Position numbers and translations under genes: made by a program. This document shows, piece by piece, positions 1 to 8,535 of a stretch of 15,902 bases of DNA. How positions within the stretch are numbered: position 1 is the stretch's first letter; each line of letters begins with the position of its first letter. The notes beneath the pieces were generated by a model. The model saw only the letters and a list, made by a program, of their open reading frames with translations. It had not been told where the DNA came from and did no database searches. The DNA is from an uncultured Pseudomonadales bacterium (GTDB lineage: Bacteria; Pseudomonadota; Gammaproteobacteria; Pseudomonadales; Cellvibrionaceae): the NCBI GenBank assembly GCA_938048505.1, contig CALIUX010000046.1:1-15902 (forward strand). Direction: 5' to 3'.

Positions 1-954
1 GATGAGTTTATTTGCTAATGGTGAATCATCCTGATGCTTCGCAGCGCGCCCTATTTTTTTTATCAAATAAACAAGCTGTTCAATTGGGTGATTTGCATCG
101 ACTTCAATTGCGCTTTTAATACCGGTGTTGATACCGTTTAGAAAAGGTTGCTCTACATCTAGGCTGCGGTTGAGAATAGGTATATACAGCTTGCGCGTTA
201 AGGGGTACAAGCTAGGGCCGACTGATTCGAGTGTTAGTTCATTGTCAAAAAAGTATTTAGTATTTTGGATCGACTCTTCTGCATCGGCCAAAGATAAGGC
301 GAGAGGCTTGTTTGATGCGAGTGCTTCGCTTACGAGTGCACCTTTTGACCATTGAGATGTATGGTCAAAAGGTGCATGTTTGGAAAAAGGTTGCTTAAAA
401 ACGGAATTCGCAGCGTGAGCTTGTTGGTAATTTTCTTCACCGGTATCGTTATTGCGGCCACTCATGGTGACGCTGGTTGTTGCATACGCATGATAAAGAT
501 TATTCAGCTGGCGATAAAAGCCTTCTGCCAGCATTTGGAATTCATCTAGAATGGCTTCTTCAATAACATCTGGGTTTGTAGCGCGTGCCTCAACTAGGGT
601 TTCGTGTATCAAAATCTGGAGATGTGATGGCGAAAAGGGGTTTCTTCCGTGACCCAAAAGCTTGCGTGCAGCGGGTTCAGAGTATTGCTCGATTTCAATG
701 GGTAAAGAGCGATGTTTTTTGCTGCAGACTGTTGTTTTTTGTTGAGTGTCGTTATTGTCTTTGTCGATAACGCTCAGGCACTCATACAGCTTATTTAAAA
801 AGCTTTGAGCAATGTGCTGTGCATCCAGGTCGTTCGGTTTATGTTGGCTGGGCTGCTTGTCTAAAACCTGCTCAATCAGAGATGGGAAAAAGCCTTGGCA
901 GAATTCTTCTATGCCTGGCAGTAATAATTCATTGTATAAACTTTGAACGTACAT
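1..954 (-). CDS. Unrecognised protein, 3' end cut by the window edge
   Basis: The minus strand is open for 318 codons from an ATG at 954 to the window edge, so the C-terminus lies outside. An in-frame stop lies a few codons upstream of this ATG, with one TTG between them. No strong ribosome site is visible. The product is soluble-looking: I see no signal peptide or membrane segment. It begins MYVQSLYNELLLPG and has a helical, hydrophobic N-terminal stretch (about residues 5-31), a polar Gln/Asn/Asp-rich linker (32-80), a second helical block (about 90-160), another polar linker (about 162-215) and a third helical block (about 240-305) containing HPIEQLVYLIKKIG. That last block faintly resembles large DUF1631-type proteins, but I would not assign the family. 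Residues 193-206 are encoded by a perfect 16-bp inverted repeat. It is transcribed in the same direction as crc, 388 bases downstream of it. Short plus-strand frames here look like shadows. Confidence 0.75.
   Translation of the reverse strand, partial: MYVQSLYNELLLPGIEEFCQGFFPSLIEQVLDKQPSQHKPNDLDAQHIAQSFLNKLYECLSVIDKDNNDTQQKTTVCSKKHRSLPIEIEQYSEPAARKLLGHGRNPFSPSHLQILIHETLVEARATNPDVIEEAILDEFQMLAEGFYRQLNNLYHAYATTSVTMSGRNNDTGEENYQQAHAANSVFKQPFSKHAPFDHTSQWSKGALVSEALASNKPLALSLADAEESIQNTKYFFDNELTLESVGPSLYPLTRKLYIPILNRSLDVEQPFLNGINTGIKSAIEVDANHPIEQLVYLIKKIGRAAKHQDDSPLANKLI
337..376. repeat. Perfect 16-bp inverted repeat, 8-base loop
   Basis: TGCACCTTTTGACCAT at 337-352 is the exact reverse complement of 361-376, and the bases between them (353-360) form an 8-base loop. 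The repeat lies wholly inside the left-edge coding sequence in a polar linker and keeps its frame. There is no U-run on either side, so it is not a conventional terminator. A perfect 16-bp stem inside a gene is unlikely by chance. Confidence 0.9.
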
Positions 955-1342
955 CGGTTGGCTCAATCATTCATTGAAGGCGTTGACCTCTCAATAGTAA
1001 ATAAAACTGACACCGAGCACCATATCAAACTGCCTCAAAATAATAACTTTTTATTGGATTTTATGACTGGCGCATTAAATGAGTGCCAAAAAGTGTTGCC
1101 GAGCATGCTTGACTACACCTATTGGTTGAAATTATTTGTGGCGTTATGTAGAGATGTAATAGTTAGGCTATATCAGCATGTGCTCTTTTATTGTTTGCAC
1201 GCGCAAAATGTCTTTTGCCTTTATGTAGCTTATGCTGAATATTTAGTCGATATGCGCAAAAGTGCTGTAGTGATTATGGTATTAATAAGCTATTAGTAAA
1301 CTATTGATAAGCTCATAGCACTTAATCAATAGTTTATTGAAG
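955..1342. other. Gap between crc and the left-edge gene
   Basis: This AT-rich 388-base stretch lies downstream of crc and upstream of the left-edge gene, both on the minus strand. It should hold the left-edge gene's promoter, but I cannot pick convincing hexamers. A plus-strand frame of 117 codons (943-1296) begins with TTG, has no ribosome site and matches nothing I know, so I do not call it. The only clear structure is the inverted repeat at 1297-1336. Confidence 0.6.
1297..1336 (-). terminator. AT-rich hairpin just after crc, possible terminator
   Basis: TAAACTATTGAT (1297-1308) is the exact reverse complement of 1325-1336. A further TAAG/CTTA pairing is possible if one base is bulged. 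The hairpin begins six bases past the crc stop codon on the minus strand. The stem is AT-rich and the sequence after it (toward 1280) is only mixed A/T with no clean U-run, so intrinsic termination is uncertain. It could instead protect the 3' end of the crc transcript. Confidence 0.4.
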
Positions 1343-2104
1343 TTACAAATCAACAATGTCGTAATCAATAATAACTGGACGATGACTAGAAAAGCTGCGT
1401 GTCTTGTAAATTGCAGCGTATTCAACGGTGCTGCGGAGTGCTTGGCTAACAATGTGGAAGTCAGTCCGCCAGTGGTTGCTCTCTGATGGGCACCAAGAGA
1501 ATTCATCTGGGTCAGTATTGGCTACACGAAAAGCATCAACATAACCTATCTGATTAAATGTTTGGTTTAGCCATTGTTGCTCATGTGGTAAAAAGCCGGG
1601 CTTTTCATGGTTGACTTGCCACTGCTCTACATCTTTTTGAGTATGTGCCATGCTCCAATTACCACAAAAAATAAAGTGTCGTCTTTTACGAGTGATTTTG
1701 TGTAGTAGTGCTTGCATATCATCATAAAACTGGACTTTTTCTTCCAGCAACTGAATATCATCCATGGCTGAGGGACCCAATAGTGAGCCTATGCTATGAC
1801 TGTCGTAGTCGATCTGTATGTAGCGGCCTTGCATATCGATGCCGCTGCTGAAGCCTAGACCAAAGATAACCGCTTTAGGTTGATGTTTAGTGTAGATCGC
1901 CACGCCATTATATTGATCAATGCCTGAATCAAAAAAATATGCAAAGTAACCCTCGGGGTGGTAAAGATCGTCATCTAGCTCATACTCGCGTGCGCGCAAA
2001 TCCTGTAGGCAAACGACGTCAGCATCTTGCTCTGCAATCCAATCATAAAGCCCTCGTTGGGCCGCCTGATGAATGCCATCGACACTTAAGGAGATAATAC
2101 GCAT
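1343..2104 (-). CDS. crc: Crc-family catabolite repression control protein
   Basis: In Pseudomonas, Crc acts with Hfq to repress translation of catabolic mRNAs when preferred carbon sources are present. It has the exonuclease III (EEP) fold. This 253-residue protein begins MRIISLSVDGIHQAAQRGL and carries DADVVCLQDLRA, QPKAVIFGLGF, a QGRYIQ strand, a GYVDAFR stretch and a C-terminal SSHRPVIIDYD. All of these line up with Pseudomonas Crc (about 259 residues) from memory. Exonuclease III catalytic positions are degenerate: the Glu of LQE is Asp, GDxN reads GNWS, and the final DH pair reads SH. This predicts loss of nuclease activity, as in Pseudomonas Crc. I chose the ATG at 2104 because the family starts with MRIIS and AAGG lies upstream; the frame is open 34 codons further, to 2206. 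It is divergent from pyrE, as a Crc neighbour should be. Confidence 0.9.
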   Translation of the reverse strand: MRIISLSVDGIHQAAQRGLYDWIAEQDADVVCLQDLRAREYELDDDLYHPEGYFAYFFDSGIDQYNGVAIYTKHQPKAVIFGLGFSSGIDMQGRYIQIDYDSHSIGSLLGPSAMDDIQLLEEKVQFYDDMQALLHKITRKRRHFIFCGNWSMAHTQKDVEQWQVNHEKPGFLPHEQQWLNQTFNQIGYVDAFRVANTDPDEFSWCPSESNHWRTDFHIVSQALRSTVEYAAIYKTRSFSSHRPVIIDYDIVDL

Positions 2105-2128
2105 GGAAAAACCTTGTGTTCTCTTAAA

Positions 2129-2158
2129 ATAGTAAGCGAGATTATGCTGAATGGTAAA
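2129..2158 (-). promoter_or_regulatory. Candidate crc promoter
   Basis: On the minus strand, TTTACC (2153-2158) and TACTAT (2129-2134) are separated by 18 bases and lie 25 bases upstream of the crc ATG. Each hexamer matches the sigma-70 consensus at four of six positions. The two TTGACA copies at 2181-2210 are an alternative source of -35 elements. This is pattern-based only. Confidence 0.3.
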
Positions 2159-2180
2159 TAGGGTTAGTGTGCCGGCGCTT

Positions 2181-2210
2181 TGGGTTGTCAAAAATTGGCT
2201 TGTCAAAAAT
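2181..2210. repeat. Tandem duplication of a 15-bp unit
   Basis: TGGGTTGTCAAAAAT (2181-2195) is followed directly by TGGCTTGTCAAAAAT (2196-2210), which differs at one base. On the minus strand each copy contains the consensus -35 hexamer TTGACA, oriented toward crc. The second-to-first copy spacing is one and a half helical turns. Confidence 0.85.
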
Positions 2211-2548
2211 CTAGGTTTGCCAAAGGTGTCTCAAAGATCAGCTAGCAAAGCATTCTACCAAGACTTTTACTGCAATGCTGGGACCAATATCGTGCAGGTG
2301 AATGATTTTATTGAATTTTTCAAAAACAGGTAGATGATTAGAGACCTTGAATGGTTGATAAGGTAAGTACTAAAGCGCGTATGACAATGTTGCATCTACA
2401 TTTACTGCATAGACCGTTAAATATATTGCGCCACATAGTCTATTTGGGCGTACTGCATACCTTCTGCTTTCGGTGACAGCATGGGAAGAGATCATCGAGA
2501 GCTGTTAGAATATGACCTTTTTGCAGTGATTGAGTAAGGTTTGCAACT

Positions 2549-3196
2549 ATGTCGTCTTATCAGCAACAGTTTATTGAGCTGGCTCTGGCCTCTAAAGCGC
2601 TCAAGTTTGGAGAATTCACCCTGAAGTCAGGTCGAGTTAGTCCTTATTTTTTTAATGCTGGCCAATTTCAGACGGGCTCAGCGCTCGCAAAACTTGGGCG
2701 CTTTTATGCACAGGCATTGGTTTCTTCTGGTGTAGAGTTTGATATGGTGTTTGGCCCTGCTTACAAGGGGATACCGCTGGCATCTGTTTCGGTATCGGCC
2801 TTGGCCGATCACCACAATAAGGACCTCCCGTTTGCCTATAATCGAAAAGAAGCTAAACAACATGGCGAGGGCGGGAGTCTAGTTGGGGCACCGCTTATGG
2901 GTAAAGTTGCCATTGTTGATGATGTGATTACGGCCGGTACGGCTATTCGAGAAGTATTGGAGATGATTGCTGAGGCGAAAGCCCAGCCAGCTGCAGTGGT
3001 TATTGGGCTTGATCGCCAAGAGCGTGGTCAGGGTGAGCTATCTGCAATTGAGGAACTAGAGCAACAAACCGGTATCAAAGTCATTAGTTTAGTCAAACTT
3101 GATGACATAATGCACTACCTAAGTGAACAGTCTCAGTCATACCCTGGTGTTTATGACAAGGTTAAAGCGTATCGACAGCAATATGGTTCAAATTAA
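2549..3196 (+). CDS. pyrE: Orotate phosphoribosyltransferase
   Basis: This cytoplasmic enzyme transfers phosphoribose from PRPP to orotate to form orotidine 5'-monophosphate, the fifth step of de novo pyrimidine synthesis. It is 215 residues long, close to the family norm (E. coli about 213). The PRPP-binding loop VDDVITAG is at residues 123-130. The YKG lysine at 73 and the catalytic-loop basic residues in [13 protein letters not shown] (about 97-109) are present. The ATG at 2549 has AAGG about ten bases upstream. The stop overlaps the next ATG by one base (TAATG), indicating translational coupling to the DUF4124-type gene. crc lies upstream in the opposite direction, as in Pseudomonas. Confidence 0.97.
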   Translation: MSSYQQQFIELALASKALKFGEFTLKSGRVSPYFFNAGQFQTGSALAKLGRFYAQALVSSGVEFDMVFGPAYKGIPLASVSVSALADHHNKDLPFAYNRKEAKQHGEGGSLVGAPLMGKVAIVDDVITAGTAIREVLEMIAEAKAQPAAVVIGLDRQERGQGELSAIEELEQQTGIKVISLVKLDDIMHYLSEQSQSYPGVYDKVKAYRQQYGSN

Positions 3197-3966
3197 TGCA
3201 TGGTTTTTCATTCATGAGTGTTATACCTAAACTAGCTTTTGTCAGAGTGGCGTTTGCTAGGGTAGCGACTATTAGCATTGCATTGGGCATGCTCGCTTTA
3301 TCGCAGGTGGCGCTGGCTCAAGGCTATACATATCGTTATGTTAACGATGAAGGGGTCAAGGTGATGGGTAACTCCATCCCACCTCACTATGTGAGCCGTG
3401 GTTATGAAGTACTATCTGCTACGGGGCGTTTACTTCGGGTTGTAGAGCCAGCCCCCGACCCTGAGTTTCTTGCAGCCGCCAAAGCCAAAGCAGAGTTGAA
3501 AGAGAAGTATGATCATTTAGCTATGCGCTATAGCTCAGAGCATGATATTGAAGCGGCTAAACAGCGTAAGTTAGTGCATGTTGATGCAAGCATCTTGCTT
3601 GCTGATAGCAGTATTGACAGAGTGCAAGAACAAATCGATAAAACGACCTTACGGGCTGCTAGCTATGAGCGCGCCGGCAAGGCCGTTCCCAAAAGAGTTG
3701 TGGATGCATTGGCGTTATTGGATGAGAAAATGTCAGCCAATAAAATGATTAAGGCATCCCGCGTGGCTGAAAAGCAGGCGATTGTTGACCGTTTTGAAGC
3801 TGATAAAGCGCTTTTTCTCAAAGGTGCTGCCACGTTTGAAGAAAAAGCGCCTCATGAAGGCTCTAGTGCTCAAGAGTCTGATCAAGAGCCATTGAGTGCA
3901 GAGCAAGTCACTTCAAGCCTTGAAGATGAACCTTTAGAGCATGCTGCTAAAGCCGTCACTGAATAA
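3196..3966 (+). CDS. Secreted DUF4124-type coiled-coil protein
   Basis: This is an exported protein of unknown function, 256 residues. The first 41 residues look like a Sec signal: basic residues, a hydrophobic core around 23-35, and cleavage after VALA at residue 41. The mature protein opens with YTYRYVNDEGVKVMGNSIPP and continues GYEVLSATGRLLRVV, the usual pattern of an N-terminal DUF4124 domain (about residues 43-85). The rest is Ala/Lys/Glu-rich and probably a coiled coil (about 90-215), ending in an acidic tail. Start choice: the ATG at 3196 overlaps the pyrE stop and has no clear Shine-Dalgarno, so coupling is likely; an ATG at 3214 would also leave a usable signal peptide. A DUF4124 gene after pyrE also occurs in Pseudomonas. 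I infer a periplasmic or envelope role. Confidence 0.85.
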   Translation: MHGFSFMSVIPKLAFVRVAFARVATISIALGMLALSQVALAQGYTYRYVNDEGVKVMGNSIPPHYVSRGYEVLSATGRLLRVVEPAPDPEFLAAAKAKAELKEKYDHLAMRYSSEHDIEAAKQRKLVHVDASILLADSSIDRVQEQIDKTTLRAASYERAGKAVPKRVVDALALLDEKMSANKMIKASRVAEKQAIVDRFEADKALFLKGAATFEEKAPHEGSSAQESDQEPLSAEQVTSSLEDEPLEHAAKAVTE

Positions 3967-3974
3967 CTGGCAAA

Positions 3975-4016
3975 TAGCTAATACAAATATCTAATACAAA
4001 AAAATAGCTAATACAA
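3975..4016. repeat. Three short direct repeats between convergent genes
   Basis: TAGCTAATACAA occurs at 3975-3986 and 4005-4016, and the variant TATCTAATACAA at 3988-3999. Spacing is 13 and 17 bases. The repeats lie just after the DUF4124-type gene stop, in the 110-base gap shared with the 3' end of slmA. No GC-rich terminator hairpin is visible in this gap. Confidence 0.8.
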
Positions 4017-4076
4017 GTAAATACCGAAGATCACTAAAAGAACATGTGGCACAAAAGCATTTGGCGTAGCAAAGGT

Positions 4077-4676
4077 TTATTCCTTCGTTGCGCATAAGCC
4101 TTTTGCCAGCACCTGCCACTGTGCCTGCCAAGCCTCGCTGGGCTTATCTTTGAATTGTGAGCGAACAAAAGCACTGACTCGACCTTCGGCAGTCGCTTGC
4201 GCCATCGCGACGGTATTTTTGACCGAAAGGCTCAAGTGTAACCCTTCTTCCAATTCTGCTTTACTGAGTACCTTGCGCATTTCTGTGCTGAAGCGATCAA
4301 AAAATTGCCTGACGCGGGTATGTAAGCGGTCTCTTTCGCCGTTAATAGCATCGCCGGTGAGTAAGCGTGTGATGCCAGGGTTACGCTCGCAAAAGACGAG
4401 GTAGATGTAGGTCATACGCTCAAGCTTTTCGAACGCTGTAAAGCTTTCGCCGCTTATAGTCATGATGCGGCTCAAAACAGCCTCTTCAGCAAATTCGATT
4501 AGCCCTTCAAACATTTTGGTTTTACTTGGGAAGTGACGGTAAAGCGCTGCTTCTGAAACGCCGACACTTTTGGCTAATGCTGCAATACTGATACGGTCGC
4601 CGGGGTTTGCTTCTAGCATGTATGCGAGTGTTTCGAGTATTTCTTGCTTGCGGTTTTTCTTTTCTGGTGTAGCCAT
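4077..4676 (-). CDS. slmA: Nucleoid occlusion factor SlmA (TetR family)
   Basis: SlmA binds specific chromosomal sites and stops FtsZ rings assembling over the nucleoid. The 199-residue length matches E. coli SlmA (198). The N-terminus (ATPEKKNRKQEILETLA) leads into a TetR-type helix-turn-helix at about residues 29-49, ISIAALAKSVGVSEAALYRHF, followed by PSKTKMFEGLIEF. The C-terminal helical domain contains NPGITRLLTGDAINGERDRL, a typical SlmA stretch. The ATG at 4676 has AAGGG about six bases upstream. It is convergent with the pyrE-DUF4124 pair and lies 147 bases past argB. In enterobacteria slmA sits between dut and pyrE, so its position near pyrE supports the name. Confidence 0.95.
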   Translation of the reverse strand: MATPEKKNRKQEILETLAYMLEANPGDRISIAALAKSVGVSEAALYRHFPSKTKMFEGLIEFAEEAVLSRIMTISGESFTAFEKLERMTYIYLVFCERNPGITRLLTGDAINGERDRLHTRVRQFFDRFSTEMRKVLSKAELEEGLHLSLSVKNTVAMAQATAEGRVSAFVRSQFKDKPSEAWQAQWQVLAKGLCATKE

Positions 4677-4823
4677 GTAAGCCCTTGGTAAATCGATGAC
4701 TTGCTGATCTAGCGCAATGATTGCTCAATAATGAAAGTGGTTTTTCGCCCTAATGCACAACTTATGCCTTAGTGTTGCATTCTAATGTTATGCCCTAACA
4801 CATTGGCTGTACTTGATAGAGTC

Positions 4824-5765
<942 letters not shown>

Positions 5766-5917
5766 TTAAATTGAACAAAGCATTTAGGCTGTGTGTTCGG
5801 TTGTGTTCTTTTTGTGCATCGTGGACTTTTGCGTCAATAACGCGCAGATGAGCACACCAAAAGTAGGGAGGTAGTTGGCTGATTCGCTGCTTGAATCCTT
5901 GTTGCTACCGTTCACTA

Positions 5918-8383
5918 TCACCATTCAGGCGTGAGCGCAGGGTCGATTTTGCATAACTCTCGCGTTAACAGTAACTTAACCTGATGTAGCGTTTCATCTG
6001 ACTGCGCTTCGGCACGAAGCGTCAGTTTGGGTGCAGTATTAGACGCGCGCACAATACCCCAGCCAAAAGGGAAGTCAACCCTTAAGCCATCGAGCGTTGT
6101 GAGTTTGCCCTCTTCAAAATCACCCTGCTCTATAAGGGTTTTAATAATGGCAAATTTCTCGCTTTCGGTTGTTTCTACGCATACTTCGGGCGTGGAGGGT
6201 AGCTCGGGGAACTCTTCAAAGAGTGCATCAAGGCTTTCGCCGGCAAGGCTCAGTATTTCGGCAAGGCGTGCAGTAACGTACATACCATCATCAAAACCAA
6301 ACCAGCGCTCTTTGATAAAGATATGGCCAGAGTATTCTCCGCCCAACAGCGCGCCCGTTTCGGCCATTTTAGCCTTCATAGGAGAGTGGCCCGTTTTCCA
6401 CATGATTGGGCGGCCACCAAACTGCGTAACAACTTTATTAATATTGCGCGTGCATTTTACATCGTAAACGACATCTGCTCCGGGGTTGCGAGATAAGATG
6501 TCTTTTGCAAAAAGCATCAGTAACCGGTCTGGCCAGATGATTTGACCAGAGCTTGAGACAACAACAAGCCTGTCGCCGTCACCATCAAATGCTACGCCAA
6601 AGTCGGCGCCAATTTCGGTGACTTTCTCTATTAATTGGGTGAGGTTTTTGGGTTGTGTCGGGTCGGGGCCATGATTAGGGAAGTTGCCATCTAAATCGCA
6701 ATGAATGCCTGTCACGCTGCATCCTAGCTCTTCGAATAACCTTGGTGCAATCGTGCCCGTTACACCATTACCAGCATCGACCACTATTGACACATCGCCT
6801 GCCAAAGCAACATCGGCAAAAATCGTATCAATATAATCATTTGTAATGTCGTGGTGTTTTTCTTCGCCTTGACCTTGATGGAAGCGGCCTTGCTCAATAC
6901 GTTGGCGAATCACTTGTATATCTTCTTCTGTTCGCGCGCGGCCCTGCATAATAATTTTAAAACCGTTGTACTCGGGGCCGTTGTGACTTGCCGTGACAAC
7001 AACACCTGACTTGCTGGCTTCTAGTGTTTCGGTTGCAAAGTACATGACAGGTGAGGGTACAGTGCCGATATTAATGACATTACAGCCTGTGCTAAGAATA
7101 CCGCGCACAAGGTACTCTGTTAGGAGCGGGCTATGGGTGCGAGCGTCCCGCCCGATAATTACGGCCTTTTCCCCAAGGTCTTGTGCTTCGCTGCCAATAG
7201 CTTGACCTAACAGTTGAGCCGTCTCTTTGGTAATGTCTGTTTCAACAATACCTCTTATATCGTAGGCTCTAAAAATATGCTCTGGCAAATTGTGTTGGGG
7301 AGTATGAGTTTGAGTGTCTGATAATTCAGACGTAGTCTGATCGGTTTGATGCGTTTGAGTATCATCTTCTTCAAGCCCGAGCAGATCATCTTCTTCATTA
7401 ATTTCAATGTCGAGTATATCAGTGCTGAGGTCTTCGCTTGATGACTTGGTTTTGCTGCCGTTATTTTGACCCATTTTTTGGCGTATCTTTTCGATGGCCT
7501 TTCTTTCTCTTGCACCTTTAAGGCCCCTGAATATGCCAAAAGAGAGAGCAATCGCTAAACCGGCTATCCATGTAATGCCTGTTGCTACGGCAAAAATAAG
7601 CCAGTTTGTTTCAACCAACGTTAGAATGTTTTTTGAGGGTGTGTACTCAACAACCCAAGGTGTATTTTTAACTTCCTGTTGTTTGGCTGGAAGGTAATCA
7701 CCCTCCCCTGATGTATGAAGGCGATGCTTGCCCCCTTCATATTTTTGAATTAAGGCGAGCTGCCCCATATTTTCCAGGCCGTTTCCCATTGTTTTATAAA
7801 TTGGGTCCATGGGTGTTGTGACCAGTAATGTGCCTGCAACAGGTTCATCATCATTGAGTGCAACCGGTAACGCAAAACTCAGCCGCCAGCCCTGAGGCTG
7901 TTTGATCGCTTCATGGGTAAGGGTTTGGCGATTCTCAGCTTGCTTTACCATGGTTATTTGAGCGTATGTTAAGGGCGCCGAATCGATGCGAGCTTGCTTA
8001 ACGGCTCCTTTGGGAATGAGGTTTAGCGCATCAGCTTTGGGAAACTGCTTCAATATTGTGCTGCGAAAGCGCTTTAGTGCCACTTCATCCCGTGCATTGA
8101 GCGCGCGCACCAAACCTGCATTTTGACCAAAAAAAGCCAATTTTTTATTCAAGCTAAAAAAAGCAGAATGTACATTTGTTGTGGCTTTTTTAAGGTGTTC
8201 TTCTGTGAAAGTAACCTCTTGCTGTTCGCGCTCAGAGACCACAAAATTGGACCATAAATAAAACGTAATCGCTGTGCAAATAAGTGAGGCAACCAATAGT
8301 GACCCAGCGACCCAAACAATGAGGGGGTTTTTATTAATGGCTGAGCGTGCTTTTTGCTCTGATTTTTTCAGTGATGGTTTCAT
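5918..8383 (-). CDS. algC: Membrane-anchored phosphomannomutase/phosphoglucomutase
   Basis: The C-terminal half (about residues 367-821) is an alpha-D-phosphohexomutase that interconverts mannose or glucose 6- and 1-phosphates, supplying GDP-mannose and dTDP-sugar precursors for exopolysaccharide and LPS. It starts HIFRAYDIRGIV. The phosphoserine loop is TASHN (464-468, Ser466), the metal loop DGDGDR (600-605), the sugar loop GEYSGH (682-687) and the phosphate site RASNTAP (779-785). The N-terminal half is extra: a transmembrane helix (about 21-45), a roughly 210-residue probably periplasmic domain, a second helix (about 260-285), then a charged, acidic linker (about 286-365) with two DTQTH copies. 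Classic Pseudomonas AlgC is described as about 463 residues, although longer forms with this kind of extension occur. The frame is continuous with no sign of error. No strong Shine-Dalgarno precedes the ATG at 8383. Confidence 0.93.
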   Translation of the reverse strand: MKPSLKKSEQKARSAINKNPLIVWVAGSLLVASLICTAITFYLWSNFVVSEREQQEVTFTEEHLKKATTNVHSAFFSLNKKLAFFGQNAGLVRALNARDEVALKRFRSTILKQFPKADALNLIPKGAVKQARIDSAPLTYAQITMVKQAENRQTLTHEAIKQPQGWRLSFALPVALNDDEPVAGTLLVTTPMDPIYKTMGNGLENMGQLALIQKYEGGKHRLHTSGEGDYLPAKQQEVKNTPWVVEYTPSKNILTLVETNWLIFAVATGITWIAGLAIALSFGIFRGLKGARERKAIEKIRQKMGQNNGSKTKSSSEDLSTDILDIEINEEDDLLGLEEDDTQTHQTDQTTSELSDTQTHTPQHNLPEHIFRAYDIRGIVETDITKETAQLLGQAIGSEAQDLGEKAVIIGRDARTHSPLLTEYLVRGILSTGCNVINIGTVPSPVMYFATETLEASKSGVVVTASHNGPEYNGFKIIMQGRARTEEDIQVIRQRIEQGRFHQGQGEEKHHDITNDYIDTIFADVALAGDVSIVVDAGNGVTGTIAPRLFEELGCSVTGIHCDLDGNFPNHGPDPTQPKNLTQLIEKVTEIGADFGVAFDGDGDRLVVVSSSGQIIWPDRLLMLFAKDILSRNPGADVVYDVKCTRNINKVVTQFGGRPIMWKTGHSPMKAKMAETGALLGGEYSGHIFIKERWFGFDDGMYVTARLAEILSLAGESLDALFEEFPELPSTPEVCVETTESEKFAIIKTLIEQGDFEEGKLTTLDGLRVDFPFGWGIVRASNTAPKLTLRAEAQSDETLHQVKLLLTRELCKIDPALTPEW

Positions 8384-8456
8384 AGACTATTTTTATTGTG
8401 TGAAAGCCAATCAACCCAAGGCTTTATATCATAGTGTGCTGAATATTTTAGTCCTA

Positions 8457-8485
8457 CTGACTATATTGCGATAGCACTATATCAG
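8457..8485. repeat. Imperfect inverted repeat upstream of algC
   Basis: CTGA-(C)-TATA pairs with TATATCAG around a 12-base loop, giving an 8-bp stem with one bulged base. It lies 74 bases upstream of algC in the 152-base gap before coaBC, where an operator or promoter would be expected. It is AT-rich, so chance is possible. No U-run follows the coaBC stop, and I see no clear terminator in this gap. Confidence 0.35.
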
Positions 8486-8535
8486 GGTATTGTTCAATCT
8501 TAATAAACTGCTGTTTGCATCAAGAGTTTTGCTTT

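Larger units (their letters stand above)
2105..2548. other. Divergent crc/pyrE intergenic region
   Basis: This 444-base region must hold the promoters for crc (leftward) and pyrE (rightward). Toward crc there is the 15-bp tandem repeat and a candidate promoter. Toward pyrE I see no clear hexamer pair, although TAGAAT occurs about 45 bases upstream of the ATG without a good -35 partner. A 60-codon plus frame at 2151-2333 has no ribosome site or recognisable product and is not called. I cannot identify a pyrimidine-type attenuator (a hairpin with a U-run before pyrE). Confidence 0.5.

Noticed and set aside
943..1296. 117-codon plus-strand frame in the gap before crc
   Set aside because: It starts with TTG, has no ribosome site, overlaps the start of the left-edge gene and has an unusual Cys/Tyr-rich composition. 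It is probably random.
2151..2333. 60-codon plus-strand frame between crc and pyrE
   Set aside because: No ribosome site, no recognisable product, and it contains the tandem 15-bp repeat and the crc promoter region.
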